Source: Nocardioides sp. (lineage in GTDB: Bacteria; Actinomycetota; Actinomycetes; Propionibacteriales; Nocardioidaceae). From it: DNA of 40,059 nucleotides. Shown piece after piece: positions 18,271 to 27,242 of this stretch. The translations under genes were made by a program, and so were the position numbers. The stretch spans positions 1-40,059 of the forward strand of contig JAFMQY010000012.1 of the NCBI GenBank assembly GCA_017354415.1. The letters are read 5' to 3'. Under the pieces are notes generated by a model. It saw nothing but the letters and a program-made list of their open reading frames with translations, did not search any database and had not been told where the DNA came from. Each line of letters starts with the position of its first letter. Positions within the stretch are counted from its first letter, which is position 1.

Positions 18271-19241
18271 TACTCGACGGTGGGGACGCTGAACGTGTCG
18301 CAGGCGTCGAGCGTGCCGTTCTCGTAGCCCGTCGTGAACCAACGGACCCGTGCGGCGGACGAGCCGTGCGTCCACAGCTCTGAGTCCACGTTGCCCTGGG
18401 TGATGCGCTGGATCGTGTCGTCACCCACCGACTTGGCAGCGGCGATCGCGTCCTGGACGTCCTGCTGCGTGAGGTCCTGGATCAGCACGTTTCCCTGGCT
18501 GTCCTCGGTGGTGGTGGCGTTGTGCGCCCACATGCCGGCGTAGCAGTCGGCCTGCAGCTCGAGGCGGACCGAGTCGCTGTTGGGACCCTGCTGCGTCTTC
18601 ACCTTGTTCATCGTGCCGAGGAGGTCCTGGATGTGGTGGCCGAACTCGTGCGCGATCACATAGGGCTCGACGAACGCCCCCGACGGACCGTGCAGCTGCT
18701 GCTGCAGGATGGCGTGGAAGAACGACGGGTCGAAGTAGATGGTCTGGTCCCCGGGGCAGTAGAACGGCCCCGTGTCCGACGACGCCTGGCCGCACCCGGT
18801 CGGCGTGGACCCGGAGAACGTCACGATCGCTGCCTCCGGTTGGAACGACGTCCGCGGCGACTGCTGGGGGAGCGCGTTCTTCCAGTAGTCCACGAGGGAG
18901 TTCTCCACCGCCACCACACCGCAGGTCGTCGGGTGCTCGTTGGCGTCGTGGCCGGTCTGACAGCTCTGGTACGCCGCGGTGTCGCCCTGGAACCGGCTGG
19001 TCGAGTAGCCGCTCGACGCCCCGCTCATCGCGCCGGTGAGGTCGACGCCGCCACATGCCCTCAGCAGGATGATCACGGCCACGATCAGCACCAGCCCCAG
19101 CGCGCCGCCGGCCCTCGTGCCGCCCGGCATCGGCATGCGCATCTGGCCCCCCGGGCCGGCGGCCATGCCACCGCCGCCGCGACCGCCACCACCACTGCGT
19201 ACGCGGCTCGTGTCCAGCCGAGCCTTGGGGTTGAACCGCAT
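18270..19241 (-). CDS. YpfJ-type neutral zinc metallopeptidase, membrane-anchored
   Basis: A 323-residue protein of the YpfJ/neutral zinc metallopeptidase family. The N-terminus is Gly/Arg/Met-rich (about 45 residues), followed by a transmembrane helix (GALGLVLIVAVIILLRACGG) and an extracytoplasmic domain. The zinc motif is VIAHEFGHHIQDLLG, with ELQADCYAGMWAH supplying the later acidic ligand. Several Cys in the outer domain could form disulfides. The role is unknown. ATG 19241 has GAGGAG seven bases upstream. Confidence 0.9.
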   Translation of the reverse strand: MRFNPKARLDTSRVRSGGGGRGGGGMAAGPGGQMRMPMPGGTRAGGALGLVLIVAVIILLRACGGVDLTGAMSGASSGYSTSRFQGDTAAYQSCQTGHDANEHPTTCGVVAVENSLVDYWKNALPQQSPRTSFQPEAAIVTFSGSTPTGCGQASSDTGPFYCPGDQTIYFDPSFFHAILQQQLHGPSGAFVEPYVIAHEFGHHIQDLLGTMNKVKTQQGPNSDSVRLELQADCYAGMWAHNATTTEDSQGNVLIQDLTQQDVQDAIAAAKSVGDDTIQRITQGNVDSELWTHGSSAARVRWFTTGYENGTLDACDTFSVPTVE

Positions 19242-19278
19242 CGGGACTCCTCACGTCAGGGACCGAAGTCCGCCGCAA

Positions 19279-19284
19279 TACACT
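19279..19284 (+). promoter_or_regulatory. -10 hexamer for the ABC-F gene
   Basis: TACACT lies ten bases before ATG 19295, with no ribosome site in between. It is likely leaderless or nearly so. Confidence 0.45.
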
Positions 19285-19294
19285 AATCGGCCTC

Positions 19295-20893
19295 ATGATC
19301 AGTGCGCAGCGACTCGAAGTCCGAGCCGGGGCGCGGCTGCTGATGCACGACGTCTCCTTCCGGGTCGGTCCCGGCGACAAGGTCGGCCTGGTCGGCCGCA
19401 ACGGAGCAGGGAAGACCACCCTCACCCGGATCCTGGCCGGCGAGGGCCTGCCCGCGTCGGGCAAGGTGACCGCGACCGGCTCGATCGGCTACCTCCCGCA
19501 GGACCCGCGCACCGGCGACCCCGACGTACCGGTGCGCGAGAGGATCCTGTCCGCGCGTGGGCTCGACGCCGTCGTACGCCGGCTCCGGGCCGCCGAGACC
19601 GAGATGGCCAGCGAGGACCCCGACCTCCGGGAGCGGGCGATGCGGCGCTACGAGCGGGCCGACGCCGAGCTGCACGCCGGAGGCGGGTACGCCGCGGAGG
19701 CCGAGGCCGCGCAGATCGCGGCCTCCCTCGGCATCGAGGACCGGCTGATGACGCAGCCGCTGCGCACCCTGTCCGGCGGCCAGCGGCGCCGCGTCGAGCT
19801 GGCGCGGATCCTCTTCTCCGGAGCCGAGACCCTCCTCCTCGACGAGCCCACGAACCACCTCGACGCGGACTCGATCGTCTGGCTGCGCGAGTTCCTCCGG
19901 GCGCACAAGGGCGGCCTCGTGGTGATCAGCCACGACACCGCGCTCCTGGACCAGACCGTGACGAAGGTCTTCCACCTCGACGCCAACCGGCAGGCGATCG
20001 ACGTCTACAACATGGGCTGGTCGGCATACCTCGCCCAGCGCGAGACCGACGAGCGGCGTCGTAAGCGCGAGCGGCTCAACGCCGAGCGCAAGGCCGATGC
20101 CCTCTGGGAGCAGGCCAACAAGATGCGGGCCAAGGCGACCAAGGCCCAGGCCGCACAGAACATGATGCGGCGGGCCGAGCGGATGATGGTGGGTGTCGAG
20201 GGTGAGCGGCGCGCCGACCGGGTCGCCCGGATCAAGCTCCCCGAGCCGGCGCCGTGCGGCCGCACGCCGCTGACGGCGTCGGAGCTGTCGAAGTGCTACG
20301 GCTCACTGGAGGTCTTCACCGATGTCGAGCTCGCCATCGACAAAGGGTCGCGGGTGGTCGTGCTCGGCCTGAACGGCGCCGGCAAGACCACGCTGCTGCG
20401 GATCCTGGGTGGCGTCGACAAGCCCGACACCGGCGAGGTCACGCCGGGGCACGGGCTCAAGCTCGGCTACTACGCCCAGGAGCACGAGACCCTGGACACC
20501 TCCCGCACCGTGCTGGAGAACATGCGCACCGCGGCGCCGTCGCTCACCGACACCGAGACCAGGTCGGTGCTCGGCTCCTTCCTGTTCTCGGGCGACGACG
20601 TCGACAAGCCGGCCCGCGTGCTCTCCGGCGGTGAGAAGACCCGGCTGGCGCTGGCGATCCTGGTCGTCTCCAGCGCCAACGTGCTCCTCCTGGACGAGCC
20701 GACCAACAACCTCGACCCCGCCTCCCGCGAGGAGGTGCTGGCGGCGATCCGCGGCTACCAGGGCGCGATCGTACTGGTCACCCACGACGAGGGCGCCGTC
20801 CGCGCCCTCGCCCCCGACCGGGTGCTGATCCTGCCGGACGGGGTCGAGGACCTGTGGAACGACTCGTACGCCGACCTGGTCGCGCTCGCCTGA
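19295..20893 (+). CDS. ABC-F family ATPase (ribosome-associated type)
   Basis: A 532-residue protein of two fused ABC ATPase domains with no membrane region. Domain 1: [38 protein letters not shown]. Domain 2: [37 protein letters not shown]. The linker (about residues 245-310) is Arg/Lys-rich and helical, as in the P-site tRNA interaction motif of ABC-F translation factors. ABC-F proteins relieve ribosome stalling or give antibiotic protection. Length and context fit a housekeeping actinobacterial member; a resistance role cannot be excluded. Confidence 0.93.
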   Translation: MISAQRLEVRAGARLLMHDVSFRVGPGDKVGLVGRNGAGKTTLTRILAGEGLPASGKVTATGSIGYLPQDPRTGDPDVPVRERILSARGLDAVVRRLRAAETEMASEDPDLRERAMRRYERADAELHAGGGYAAEAEAAQIAASLGIEDRLMTQPLRTLSGGQRRRVELARILFSGAETLLLDEPTNHLDADSIVWLREFLRAHKGGLVVISHDTALLDQTVTKVFHLDANRQAIDVYNMGWSAYLAQRETDERRRKRERLNAERKADALWEQANKMRAKATKAQAAQNMMRRAERMMVGVEGERRADRVARIKLPEPAPCGRTPLTASELSKCYGSLEVFTDVELAIDKGSRVVVLGLNGAGKTTLLRILGGVDKPDTGEVTPGHGLKLGYYAQEHETLDTSRTVLENMRTAAPSLTDTETRSVLGSFLFSGDDVDKPARVLSGGEKTRLALAILVVSSANVLLLDEPTNNLDPASREEVLAAIRGYQGAIVLVTHDEGAVRALAPDRVLILPDGVEDLWNDSYADLVALA

Positions 20894-20928
20894 GTGAGCC
20901 CGATCTCCACGATGTCCACCCCGGGCCG

Positions 20929-20953
20929 CTGATCGCCGTTCACGGCCGATCAG
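20929..20953. terminator. Hairpin between ABC-F and anti-sigma genes
   Basis: CTGATCG at 20929-20935 pairs with CGATCAG at 20947-20953; the inner CCG/CGG can extend the stem past a bulge. It covers the 3' end of the convergent anti-sigma gene and may stop both transcripts. No U-tract. Confidence 0.45.
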
Positions 20954-21617
20954 TCGTGCTGGGGTGGTGCACGGGGATGCTCAGGAGCAGTCGGCCGGCG
21001 TGGGTCACGACGTCGAACTCGGTCAGCTGGTCGGCCCTGATGGCGGTCGTCCCGGACACCGACGCCTCCCCCTCCGCGTTCGCCCACCACGACGCGGCCG
21101 TTTCGGTGCGGCCGCTGCGCGAGTGCACCACGAGCGAGCACCAGCCGTGCGGGGCGCCGCCGGTGAGAGTCAGCCGCAGCCGGGTCCCGGACGCCTGCGG
21201 CACCATCGCGACCGCGGCGCGCACGTCCGTGGCTGGATTCACCGCGTGCGCGACCGCGCGGCTCGACGGCGGTGCCGGGTCGTGGGTGGGGCGACCGATC
21301 CCGACCACCAGGACGGCGGCCAGGACGGCGACGACCAACGTCGCTGCCGCTCCCATCGTGGCAGGGGCGAAGCGCCGACGGTGACGACGATTCCGATCCT
21401 GACGGGTGGGGTCGCCGTACTCGCCTTGCGTGTCGTCGAGCCCCAGGAAGTCCTCTGGTTGCAGCAGAGTCAGCAGCCCGGCCGTGGCGGCGAGACTTCG
21501 GGCTTCCGCGCGGCACGAGTCGCACGTGGTCAGGTGTTCGGAGATCGCCTCGGCCTCCTCGATCTCCAGCGCGTGGAGCACGTACGCGCCGAGGTCGCTC
21601 TCGACGTGGCAGGTCAT
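20940..21617 (-). CDS. Zinc-binding anti-sigma factor (RskA-like)
   Basis: A 225-residue membrane anti-sigma factor. The cytoplasmic N-terminus carries the ZAS motif H28-x3-C32-x2-C35 (SEHLTTCDSC). A basic stretch (RRHRRRF) precedes one transmembrane helix (TLVVAVLAAVLVVGIG). The outer C-terminal domain of about 110 residues, with GWCSLVVHSRSGRTETAASWW, resembles the RskA C-terminal domain. The start overlaps the sigma gene stop (ATGA at 21614-21617). It is expected to hold the sigma factor inactive until cleaved by regulated proteolysis. Confidence 0.92.
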   Translation of the reverse strand: MTCHVESDLGAYVLHALEIEEAEAISEHLTTCDSCRAEARSLAATAGLLTLLQPEDFLGLDDTQGEYGDPTRQDRNRRHRRRFAPATMGAAATLVVAVLAAVLVVGIGRPTHDPAPPSSRAVAHAVNPATDVRAAVAMVPQASGTRLRLTLTGGAPHGWCSLVVHSRSGRTETAASWWANAEGEASVSGTTAIRADQLTEFDVVTHAGRLLLSIPVHHPSTTDRP

Positions 21618-22150
21618 AGCCCCTCGACCCCCCTCTCCTGCAGCGCCAGGCGCAAGGCCCGGAGTGCGTAGTGGATCCGTGACCGCACGGTGCCGACCGG
21701 CAGTCCGCGAAGGGCGGCGATCTGTGCGGCGGTCTGGCCACGCAGATAGCAGTCGACCAGGACCGAGCGGTGCTTGGCCGTCAGTTCACTGAGCGCGTCG
21801 GTCAGCAGGAGTGCGTCGAGCGTCCGGTCCAGGTCGTCGTCTGCGACTCCCTGGGAGGCATCCTCGAGCAGGTGGGCGCCGACCTCGACCGGCCGCGACT
21901 TCCGGGCCCGGTACGCGTCGATGACCAGGCGGCGGGCCGTGACGAACAGCCACGGCCTCCGGGATGCGTCGGCCACCCGGTCGGCGTGCTTCCACGCCCG
22001 CAGCAGCGTCTCCTGCACGATGTCCTCGGCCTGCTGCTCATCACCGTGCAGCAGGCGCCGCACGTACGCCGTCAACGCGCTCCGATACTCCTCGTAGCGC
22101 ATCTGGGACGCGTCCTGCCCACGCCCGAGCTGCGATTCGGCCATATCCAT
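21614..22150 (-). CDS. ECF RNA polymerase sigma factor (SigK/SigL-like)
   Basis: A 178-residue ECF sigma factor. Region 2 includes LLHGDEQQAEDIVQETLLRAWKHAD and the -10 recognition segment RPWLFVTARRLVIDAYRARKSRP (each read in part). Region 4 includes HRSVLVDCYLRGQTAAQIAALRGLPVGTVRSRIHYALRALR. The paired ZAS-type membrane anti-sigma makes it a signal-responsive factor of the SigK/SigL kind. The frame opens at TTG 22180; I prefer ATG 22150, though ATG 22144 is also possible. It is divergent from an AraC gene. Confidence 0.93.
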   Translation of the reverse strand: MDMAESQLGRGQDASQMRYEEYRSALTAYVRRLLHGDEQQAEDIVQETLLRAWKHADRVADASRRPWLFVTARRLVIDAYRARKSRPVEVGAHLLEDASQGVADDDLDRTLDALLLTDALSELTAKHRSVLVDCYLRGQTAAQIAALRGLPVGTVRSRIHYALRALRLALQERGVEGL

Positions 22151-22278
22151 GAGGACGTGCGCCGGGCCGGTTCTGCTCAATCTCCGCTCGAACTGAACGA
22201 AGCTCGCGTCCCATCCGTGGCTTCGGCTTCCTGATCGGTCCTCGGACTAGCGCGCCGGCTGGTGGGCGCTGAGTCGGC

Positions 22279-23280
22279 ATGACCGCGTCGACCGCAACCT
22301 CGCTGGACCTCGGACCCGCCGCGCACGTCGTACCCCTGGCGGGTCCGGCGCCGTGGGAGCTGTCGGCGTTGCGGCACCAACGCCTGGCCGCGGGCGCTCT
22401 CCTTCCCGACGCCACGGGACCGCTGTGGGTGCTGGTGCTGGACGGAACGGCGACGCTCGAAACCGTTCGTGGCGTGCAGCAGCTGGCCGCCGGTGACGCG
22501 GTCCTCGTCGCCGCCCACACGGCCTACCGCCTGGCCGCCGCCGAGGTGGTCGAGCTGGCGGTGGCGGACCTCCGCCTCGTCGTACCACCGTCGCCGGTGC
22601 CGAGCCCGCTGGTCGTGCGCGACTTCGCCCGGAGCCACCGCGGCGTGACCGAGCTCGTGCGCACCTGCCCGCCCGGCGCCGAGTGCGCGCCCACGGTGTT
22701 CGCGGCCAGCTACGGCGGACTGATCGGCTCTTCGATGGTCACCGCGTGGCTCGAGCAACAGGGACTCGAGCACCAGGGTCGAGGTGCGCCGAACGACAGG
22801 GATCCGATGGTCGCGGCTGTCGTGGATGCGCTGGCCAAGCGCCCGGCCGATCCGTTGACGGTCGAGCGGATGGCCGGGCTGGTGCACCTGTCACGGTCGG
22901 CGCTCGGCGAGCGCTTCCGGCGGGTGCTCGGGCGCAGTCCCGTCCAGGTGCTCCGGAATATCCGGATGCAGCAGGCCCGCCGTCTGCTCGCCGACCCCGC
23001 TCGCGCCGTGGAGCAGGTCGGCCACGCGGTGGGCTACGCCTCGGCCGCCGCGTTCACCAGGGCGTTCACCGCGCATCACGGCGAGGCGCCGAACGCGTGG
23101 CGGGCGAGCTCAGTCGCTCGGCTCCCGGAGCAGCGCGAAACCGACGCCGCTGACGGCCGCGAAGGCGGCACCCACAAGCAGCGCGGCCTGCACCTGCTGC
23201 GGCTCGACGATGACGCCCCCGAGAGCGGCGCCGATCGTGATCGCGACCTGGAACGCCGTCACCTGCAGCGACAGCGCTGA
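22279..23280 (+). CDS. AraC family regulator with antisense-derived C-terminal tail
   Basis: A 333-residue regulator. The N-terminal half is a cupin-like sensor (LWVLVLDGTATLETV; QLAAGDAVLVAAHTAYRL). The C-terminal HTH pair is at about residues 180-275 (MAGLVHLSRSALGERFRRVLGRSPVQVL; VEQVGHAVGYASAAAFTRAFTAHHGEAPNAWR, in part). AraC proteins normally end just after this. Here the frame continues about 57 residues, charged and without family likeness, while overlapping the 3' end of the convergent MFS gene from 23110. Either an ancestral stop was lost or the tail is real. It probably regulates the neighbouring MFS gene. Confidence 0.85.
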   Translation: MTASTATSLDLGPAAHVVPLAGPAPWELSALRHQRLAAGALLPDATGPLWVLVLDGTATLETVRGVQQLAAGDAVLVAAHTAYRLAAAEVVELAVADLRLVVPPSPVPSPLVVRDFARSHRGVTELVRTCPPGAECAPTVFAASYGGLIGSSMVTAWLEQQGLEHQGRGAPNDRDPMVAAVVDALAKRPADPLTVERMAGLVHLSRSALGERFRRVLGRSPVQVLRNIRMQQARRLLADPARAVEQVGHAVGYASAAAFTRAFTAHHGEAPNAWRASSVARLPEQRETDAADGREGGTHKQRGLHLLRLDDDAPESGADRDRDLERRHLQRQR

Positions 23281-24317
23281 CTCAGCACGGCTCGGGTCCA
23301 CCCGCGTCACCCAGAGCTGGGTCGCTACCGGAACCATGTTGAAGGCCACGCCCCAGACCACGATGCCGAACGCGAACAGTGCGGGGGCCGGGGTCGCAGC
23401 GGTGACCACCAGTGCGACGCCCAGGAGAGCTGGTGCCCCGGCAACGGCCAGCCGCAACCGACCGGAGAGCGCACCGGCGGCGAGGTTGCCGACCAGGCCG
23501 CCGAGCCCCCAGGCCAGCAGCATCCACACTGTCGCACGCGGGGCGACGTCGTCGATCGCGACCCGGATGTAGGGATAGGCGACGAAGTTGCCGAGCGCGA
23601 CGAACGCCACGCACACGACTCCCGCCATCAGCCACCCGTTGCCCAAGGACCGCCTCAGCATGGCCGCCCCGGCGGCGGGATGGGCCGGCACCGGTGGGAG
23701 GTACGTCGTCACAGCCATGACGCTCAGCGCGCCCATCGCGCCCGCGATCAGGAAGACGGTTCGCCAGCCGAGTGCATCACCGACCAGCGAAGCCAACGGC
23801 ACCCCGACCACGGTCGCCACGCTGACCCCGGCTGCGAGTGAGGTCGAGACGACGTGGTCGGCGCCAGGCCAGGCCGAGATGCCGGCTCCGAACGCGAAGG
23901 ACCAGCAGCCGGCGATCGCGACGCCGAGGAGAAGCCTTCCGACGAGCAGCACCGCGAAGTCCGGGGTCACGGCGACGATGACGTTGGCCAGCGTGGCCGC
24001 GGCGAGCAGTCCCATCAGCAAGACCCGTCGATCGGTCCGTGGGAACACCAGAGCGATCGTCGGGCCGTCACGGCACCGGCCACCGCCGTCGCCGCGACCG
24101 CCAGCCCGGCCACGCCCTCACTGACGCCGATGTCCGCCGCCATGGCCGGCAGCACGCTCGCCGGCAGGAACTCGCTCCCGACGAGGGTCGCGAGTCCGAA
24201 CGCCAGGGCCCCGATCGGGGCCCATGACGGGGCACGGACGGACCGCTGCCCGTCGGACGGCGCGTCGTACCTCGAAGTCGTCGTCGTGTCGACGGGCGTA
24301 GAGCACTGAGTGGTCAC
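23110..24317 (-). pseudogene. MFS drug exporter with a single-base frameshift
   Basis: Two overlapping minus-strand frames together make one MFS protein of about 400 residues. The first (24317 to about 24062) gives the N-terminus and helix 1: GALAFGLATLVGSEFLPASVLPAMAADIGVSEGVAGLAV (in part), then goes out of frame after AGAVTA. The second resumes with TIALVFPRTDRRVLLMGLL and continues to 23110 with the remaining eleven or so helices. Adding one C to the CCC run (GGG at 24062-24064 on the + strand) restores a continuous DHA1-type sequence. It is either a recent inactivating deletion or a sequencing error in a short homopolymer. An ATG-less internal restart could still make a truncated protein. 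Confidence 0.85.
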
Positions 24318-24406
24318 ACCCCCACGGTGACCGCCTCGCCGGCCGCGCGGTTGACCGAGTGGCGCGAACCCTTGACCCGGACGCGGGTTCAGCAGAGGCC
24401 GCTCCC

Positions 24407-24412
24407 TACAGT
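24407..24412 (+). promoter_or_regulatory. -10 hexamer of the enoyl-CoA hydratase gene
   Basis: TACAGT, six bases before ATG 24419; the leaderless pattern. Confidence 0.55.
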
Positions 24413-24418
24413 GACCGC

Positions 24419-25210
24419 ATGACTCCCGAGGACCTCGCGGCCGCCGGCCTGCGCTACGACCTGAGCGGCGCGGTCGCGACAGTCACTCTGAACCGGCCCG
24501 AGGTGCGCAACGCACAGACCCCGACCATGTGGCGGGCCCTGGCCGCGCTCGGACGCGAGATCCCCGACGAGGTCCGGGTCGTCGTCGTACGAGGTGAGGG
24601 GCAGAGCTTCTCGGCCGGTCTCGACCGGGCCATGCTCGACCCCAGCCGGGCGGCGGATGACCCCAACTCGGTGGCCGGGCTGCTATCCCTTCCGGACGAC
24701 GAGATCTCGGCCACGATCGACGAGTTCCAGCACGGATTCACGTGGCTCCGCGACCCGCGCTTCATCTCGGTGGCGGTCGTCAGGGGCCACGCGATCGGCG
24801 CCGGGTTCCAGCTCGCGCTGTCGTGCGACCTGCGGATCCTGGGTGAGGATGTCCAGCTGTGCATGAAGGAGCCTGCCCTCGGCATGGTCCCCGATCTCAC
24901 CGGCACCCAGCCGCTGGTCGAGGCTGTCGGCTACGCCCGGGCTCTGGAGATCTGCGCGACGTCGCGCCAGGTCGGCGCCGCCGAGGCGCTGGAGATCGGA
25001 TTGGCCACGATGGTCTGCCCTGTGGAGGAGCTCGACGACGCGCTCGCCGACCTTCTCGCCGCGCTGACCGCGCCGATGGTGGGCGCCGTCCGCGAGACGA
25101 AGTCCCTGCTGCAGTCGGCCACCGCCGTCACCTTCGACGAGCAGCGCCGCCTCGAGCGGCAGGCGCAGGTGCGCCGCTTCCGGGAGCTCGCCCGGCTCCT
25201 CGGCGCCTGA
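24419..25210 (+). CDS. Enoyl-CoA hydratase/isomerase family protein
   Basis: A 263-residue crotonase-fold enzyme. The oxyanion-hole segments are GEGQSFSAGLDRAML and GHAIGAGFQLALSCDLRIL; the acidic catalytic region is KEPALGMVPDLTGTQ, where an Asp replaces the more usual second Glu position. The C-terminal trimer helix is LERQAQVRRFRELARLL. It acts on acyl-CoA in fatty acid or related degradation; the exact reaction is open. It stands alone with its own promoter. The frame opens at 24359, but the -10 hexamer selects ATG 24419. Confidence 0.9.
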   Translation: MTPEDLAAAGLRYDLSGAVATVTLNRPEVRNAQTPTMWRALAALGREIPDEVRVVVVRGEGQSFSAGLDRAMLDPSRAADDPNSVAGLLSLPDDEISATIDEFQHGFTWLRDPRFISVAVVRGHAIGAGFQLALSCDLRILGEDVQLCMKEPALGMVPDLTGTQPLVEAVGYARALEICATSRQVGAAEALEIGLATMVCPVEELDDALADLLAALTAPMVGAVRETKSLLQSATAVTFDEQRRLERQAQVRRFRELARLLGA

Positions 25211-25305
25211 CCGCCTCCTCTCCTGTCGGTGGCCCCTCGCATACTCGGAACATCAGCCGTGGCCGGGGCGTTGTCACTCCAGCCTGATCCCTGGGAGGAG
25301 GGACG

Positions 25306-27198
25306 ATGTCGGGAATGTTCCCGTCCGCATGGCGGACGCTGCACAGCGACCGATCCGTGGTCGAGAACAAGATCGAGCGCCGCACCCTGCGTCGCGTCGT
25401 CACCTTCTCGCGACCCCATCGCCGCCTGATCGCCCTCTTCCTCCTGGGCACGGTCGTGGACGCCGGGCTGGTCGTGGTGCCGCCCCTGCTGATGCAGCAC
25501 CTGGTCGACGACGGCATCGCCGCCGGTGACGTCTCGGTGGTCGTCTGGCTGGCCGTCGGCATCGCGCTGGCCGCGCTGGCCGATGCCGGCCTGGGCCTGT
25601 TCACCGGCTACCTCTCGAGCCGGATCGGGGAGGGCCTGATCTACGACCTGCGCACCCGGGTGTTCGGTCACGTGCAGCGCCAGTCGCTGGCGTTCTTCAC
25701 GCGCACCCAGACCGGGGCGCTGGTCAGCCGTCTCAACAACGACGTGATCGGAGCCCAGCGCGCCTTCACCTCGACCCTGTCAGGCACGGTCTCCAACATC
25801 ATCTCCGTGGTCGTCGTGGGCATCACGATGCTCACCCTGAGCTGGCAGGTCACCCTGATCTGCCTGCTCCTCTTCCCGTTGCTGTTGCTCGCCTCGCGCT
25901 GGGTCAGTGGCCGCCTCGCCGGCCTGACCCGCGACCAGATGAACAGCAACGCCGAGATGGGCAACGTCATGACCGAGCGCTTCAATGTCGGCGGCGCGAT
26001 GCTGCTGAAGCTGTTCGGCCAGCGTGAGACGGAGGACGCCCGGTTCGCCGAGAAGGCTGCGACCGTGCGCGACCTCGGGGTGCGCATCTCGCTGCTGACC
26101 CGCTTCTTCTTCGCGGTGATGACACTGGTGCCGTCGCTGGCGACCGCGCTCGTGTACGGCGTGGGGGGCTACCTCGCGGTCCAGGGCCACTTGTCGGTCG
26201 GCACCCTGATCGCGCTCGGCACCCTGCTGCTCCGGCTGCTGGGCCCGCTCCAGGGCCTGTCCAACGTCCGGGTCGACGTGATGACAGCACTGGTCAGCTT
26301 CGACCGGGTCTTCGAGGTGCTCGACCTGCCGTCGCTGATCCAGGAGAAGCCCGACGCCGTCGGGTTGCCGCGGAGCGCCTCGTCGCTGGAGTTCGAGGAC
26401 GTCTCCTTCCGCTACCCGCGCGCGGACGAGGTCTCGCTCGCGTCGCTCGAGAGCGTCGCCCGCACCGAGTCACGAGACACCGGCGAGGTGCTGCACGACG
26501 TGTCCTTCGCCGCCGAGCGCGGCCAGATGGTCGCCCTGGTCGGGCCGTCGGGGGCCGGCAAGACCACCGTGACCCACCTGGTCGCGCGCCTGTACGACGC
26601 GACCTCCGGATCCGTGCGCGTCGGTGGGTACGACGTCCGCGACGTCACGCTGCAGTCGCTGGAGGACGTCGTCGGCTACGTCACCCAGGACGCCCACATG
26701 TTCCACGACACGATCCGGGCCAACCTGCTCTACGCGCGGCCCGAGGCCACGGAGGAGGACGTCTGGGCCGCGTTGGAGGCCGCCCAGATCGCGAGGCTCG
26801 TGGGCAGCCTGCCCGACGGCCTCGACACCGTGGTCGGTGACCGCGGCTACCGGCTGTCCGGCGGTGAGCGCCAGCGTCTCGCGATCGCCCGACTGCTGCT
26901 CAAGGCGCCGCCGATCGTGGTCCTCGACGAGGCCACGGCCCACCTCGACAGCGAGTCCGAGGTGGCGGTCCAGCGGGCGCTCGACGCCGCCTTGTCGGGT
27001 CGCACCTCGCTGGTGATCGCCCACCGGCTGTCCACCGTCCGCGACGCCGACCTGATCCTGGTGATGGAGTCCGGCCGCATCGTCCAGCGTGGCACCCACG
27101 CCCAGCTGTTGGCCCAGGGCGGGCTGTACTCCGACCTCTACCGCACCCAGTTCCTCCCCGACGTCACCACGCTGAAGCCCGCCGCCGGCGACGAATGA
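25306..27198 (+). CDS. ABC exporter half-transporter (fused membrane and ATPase domains)
   Basis: A 630-residue MsbA/LmrA-like exporter. Six transmembrane helices occupy about residues 40-330 (LIALFLLGTVVDAGLVVVPPLLM opens the first; PSLATALVYGVGGYLAV lies near the fifth, both in part). The ATPase domain has Walker A GPSGAGKTTVTH, Q-loop GYVTQDAHMFHDTI, signature LSGGERQRLAIARLLL, Walker B IVVLDEATAHLD and switch VIAHRLSTVRDAD. It would act as a homodimer exporting lipids or drugs. A very strong GGGAGGAGGG ribosome site precedes the ATG. Confidence 0.94.
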   Translation: MSGMFPSAWRTLHSDRSVVENKIERRTLRRVVTFSRPHRRLIALFLLGTVVDAGLVVVPPLLMQHLVDDGIAAGDVSVVVWLAVGIALAALADAGLGLFTGYLSSRIGEGLIYDLRTRVFGHVQRQSLAFFTRTQTGALVSRLNNDVIGAQRAFTSTLSGTVSNIISVVVVGITMLTLSWQVTLICLLLFPLLLLASRWVSGRLAGLTRDQMNSNAEMGNVMTERFNVGGAMLLKLFGQRETEDARFAEKAATVRDLGVRISLLTRFFFAVMTLVPSLATALVYGVGGYLAVQGHLSVGTLIALGTLLLRLLGPLQGLSNVRVDVMTALVSFDRVFEVLDLPSLIQEKPDAVGLPRSASSLEFEDVSFRYPRADEVSLASLESVARTESRDTGEVLHDVSFAAERGQMVALVGPSGAGKTTVTHLVARLYDATSGSVRVGGYDVRDVTLQSLEDVVGYVTQDAHMFHDTIRANLLYARPEATEEDVWAALEAAQIARLVGSLPDGLDTVVGDRGYRLSGGERQRLAIARLLLKAPPIVVLDEATAHLDSESEVAVQRALDAALSGRTSLVIAHRLSTVRDADLILVMESGRIVQRGTHAQLLAQGGLYSDLYRTQFLPDVTTLKPAAGDE

Positions 27199-27229
27199 TC
27201 TGCGGCACGAACTGACGAGGCGGAACCAC

Positions 27230-27235
27230 TAGGTT
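27230..27235 (+). promoter_or_regulatory. -10 hexamer of the SDR gene
   Basis: TAGGTT, seven bases before ATG 27243; the leaderless pattern. Confidence 0.55.
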
Positions 27236-27242
27236 CGGAGCC

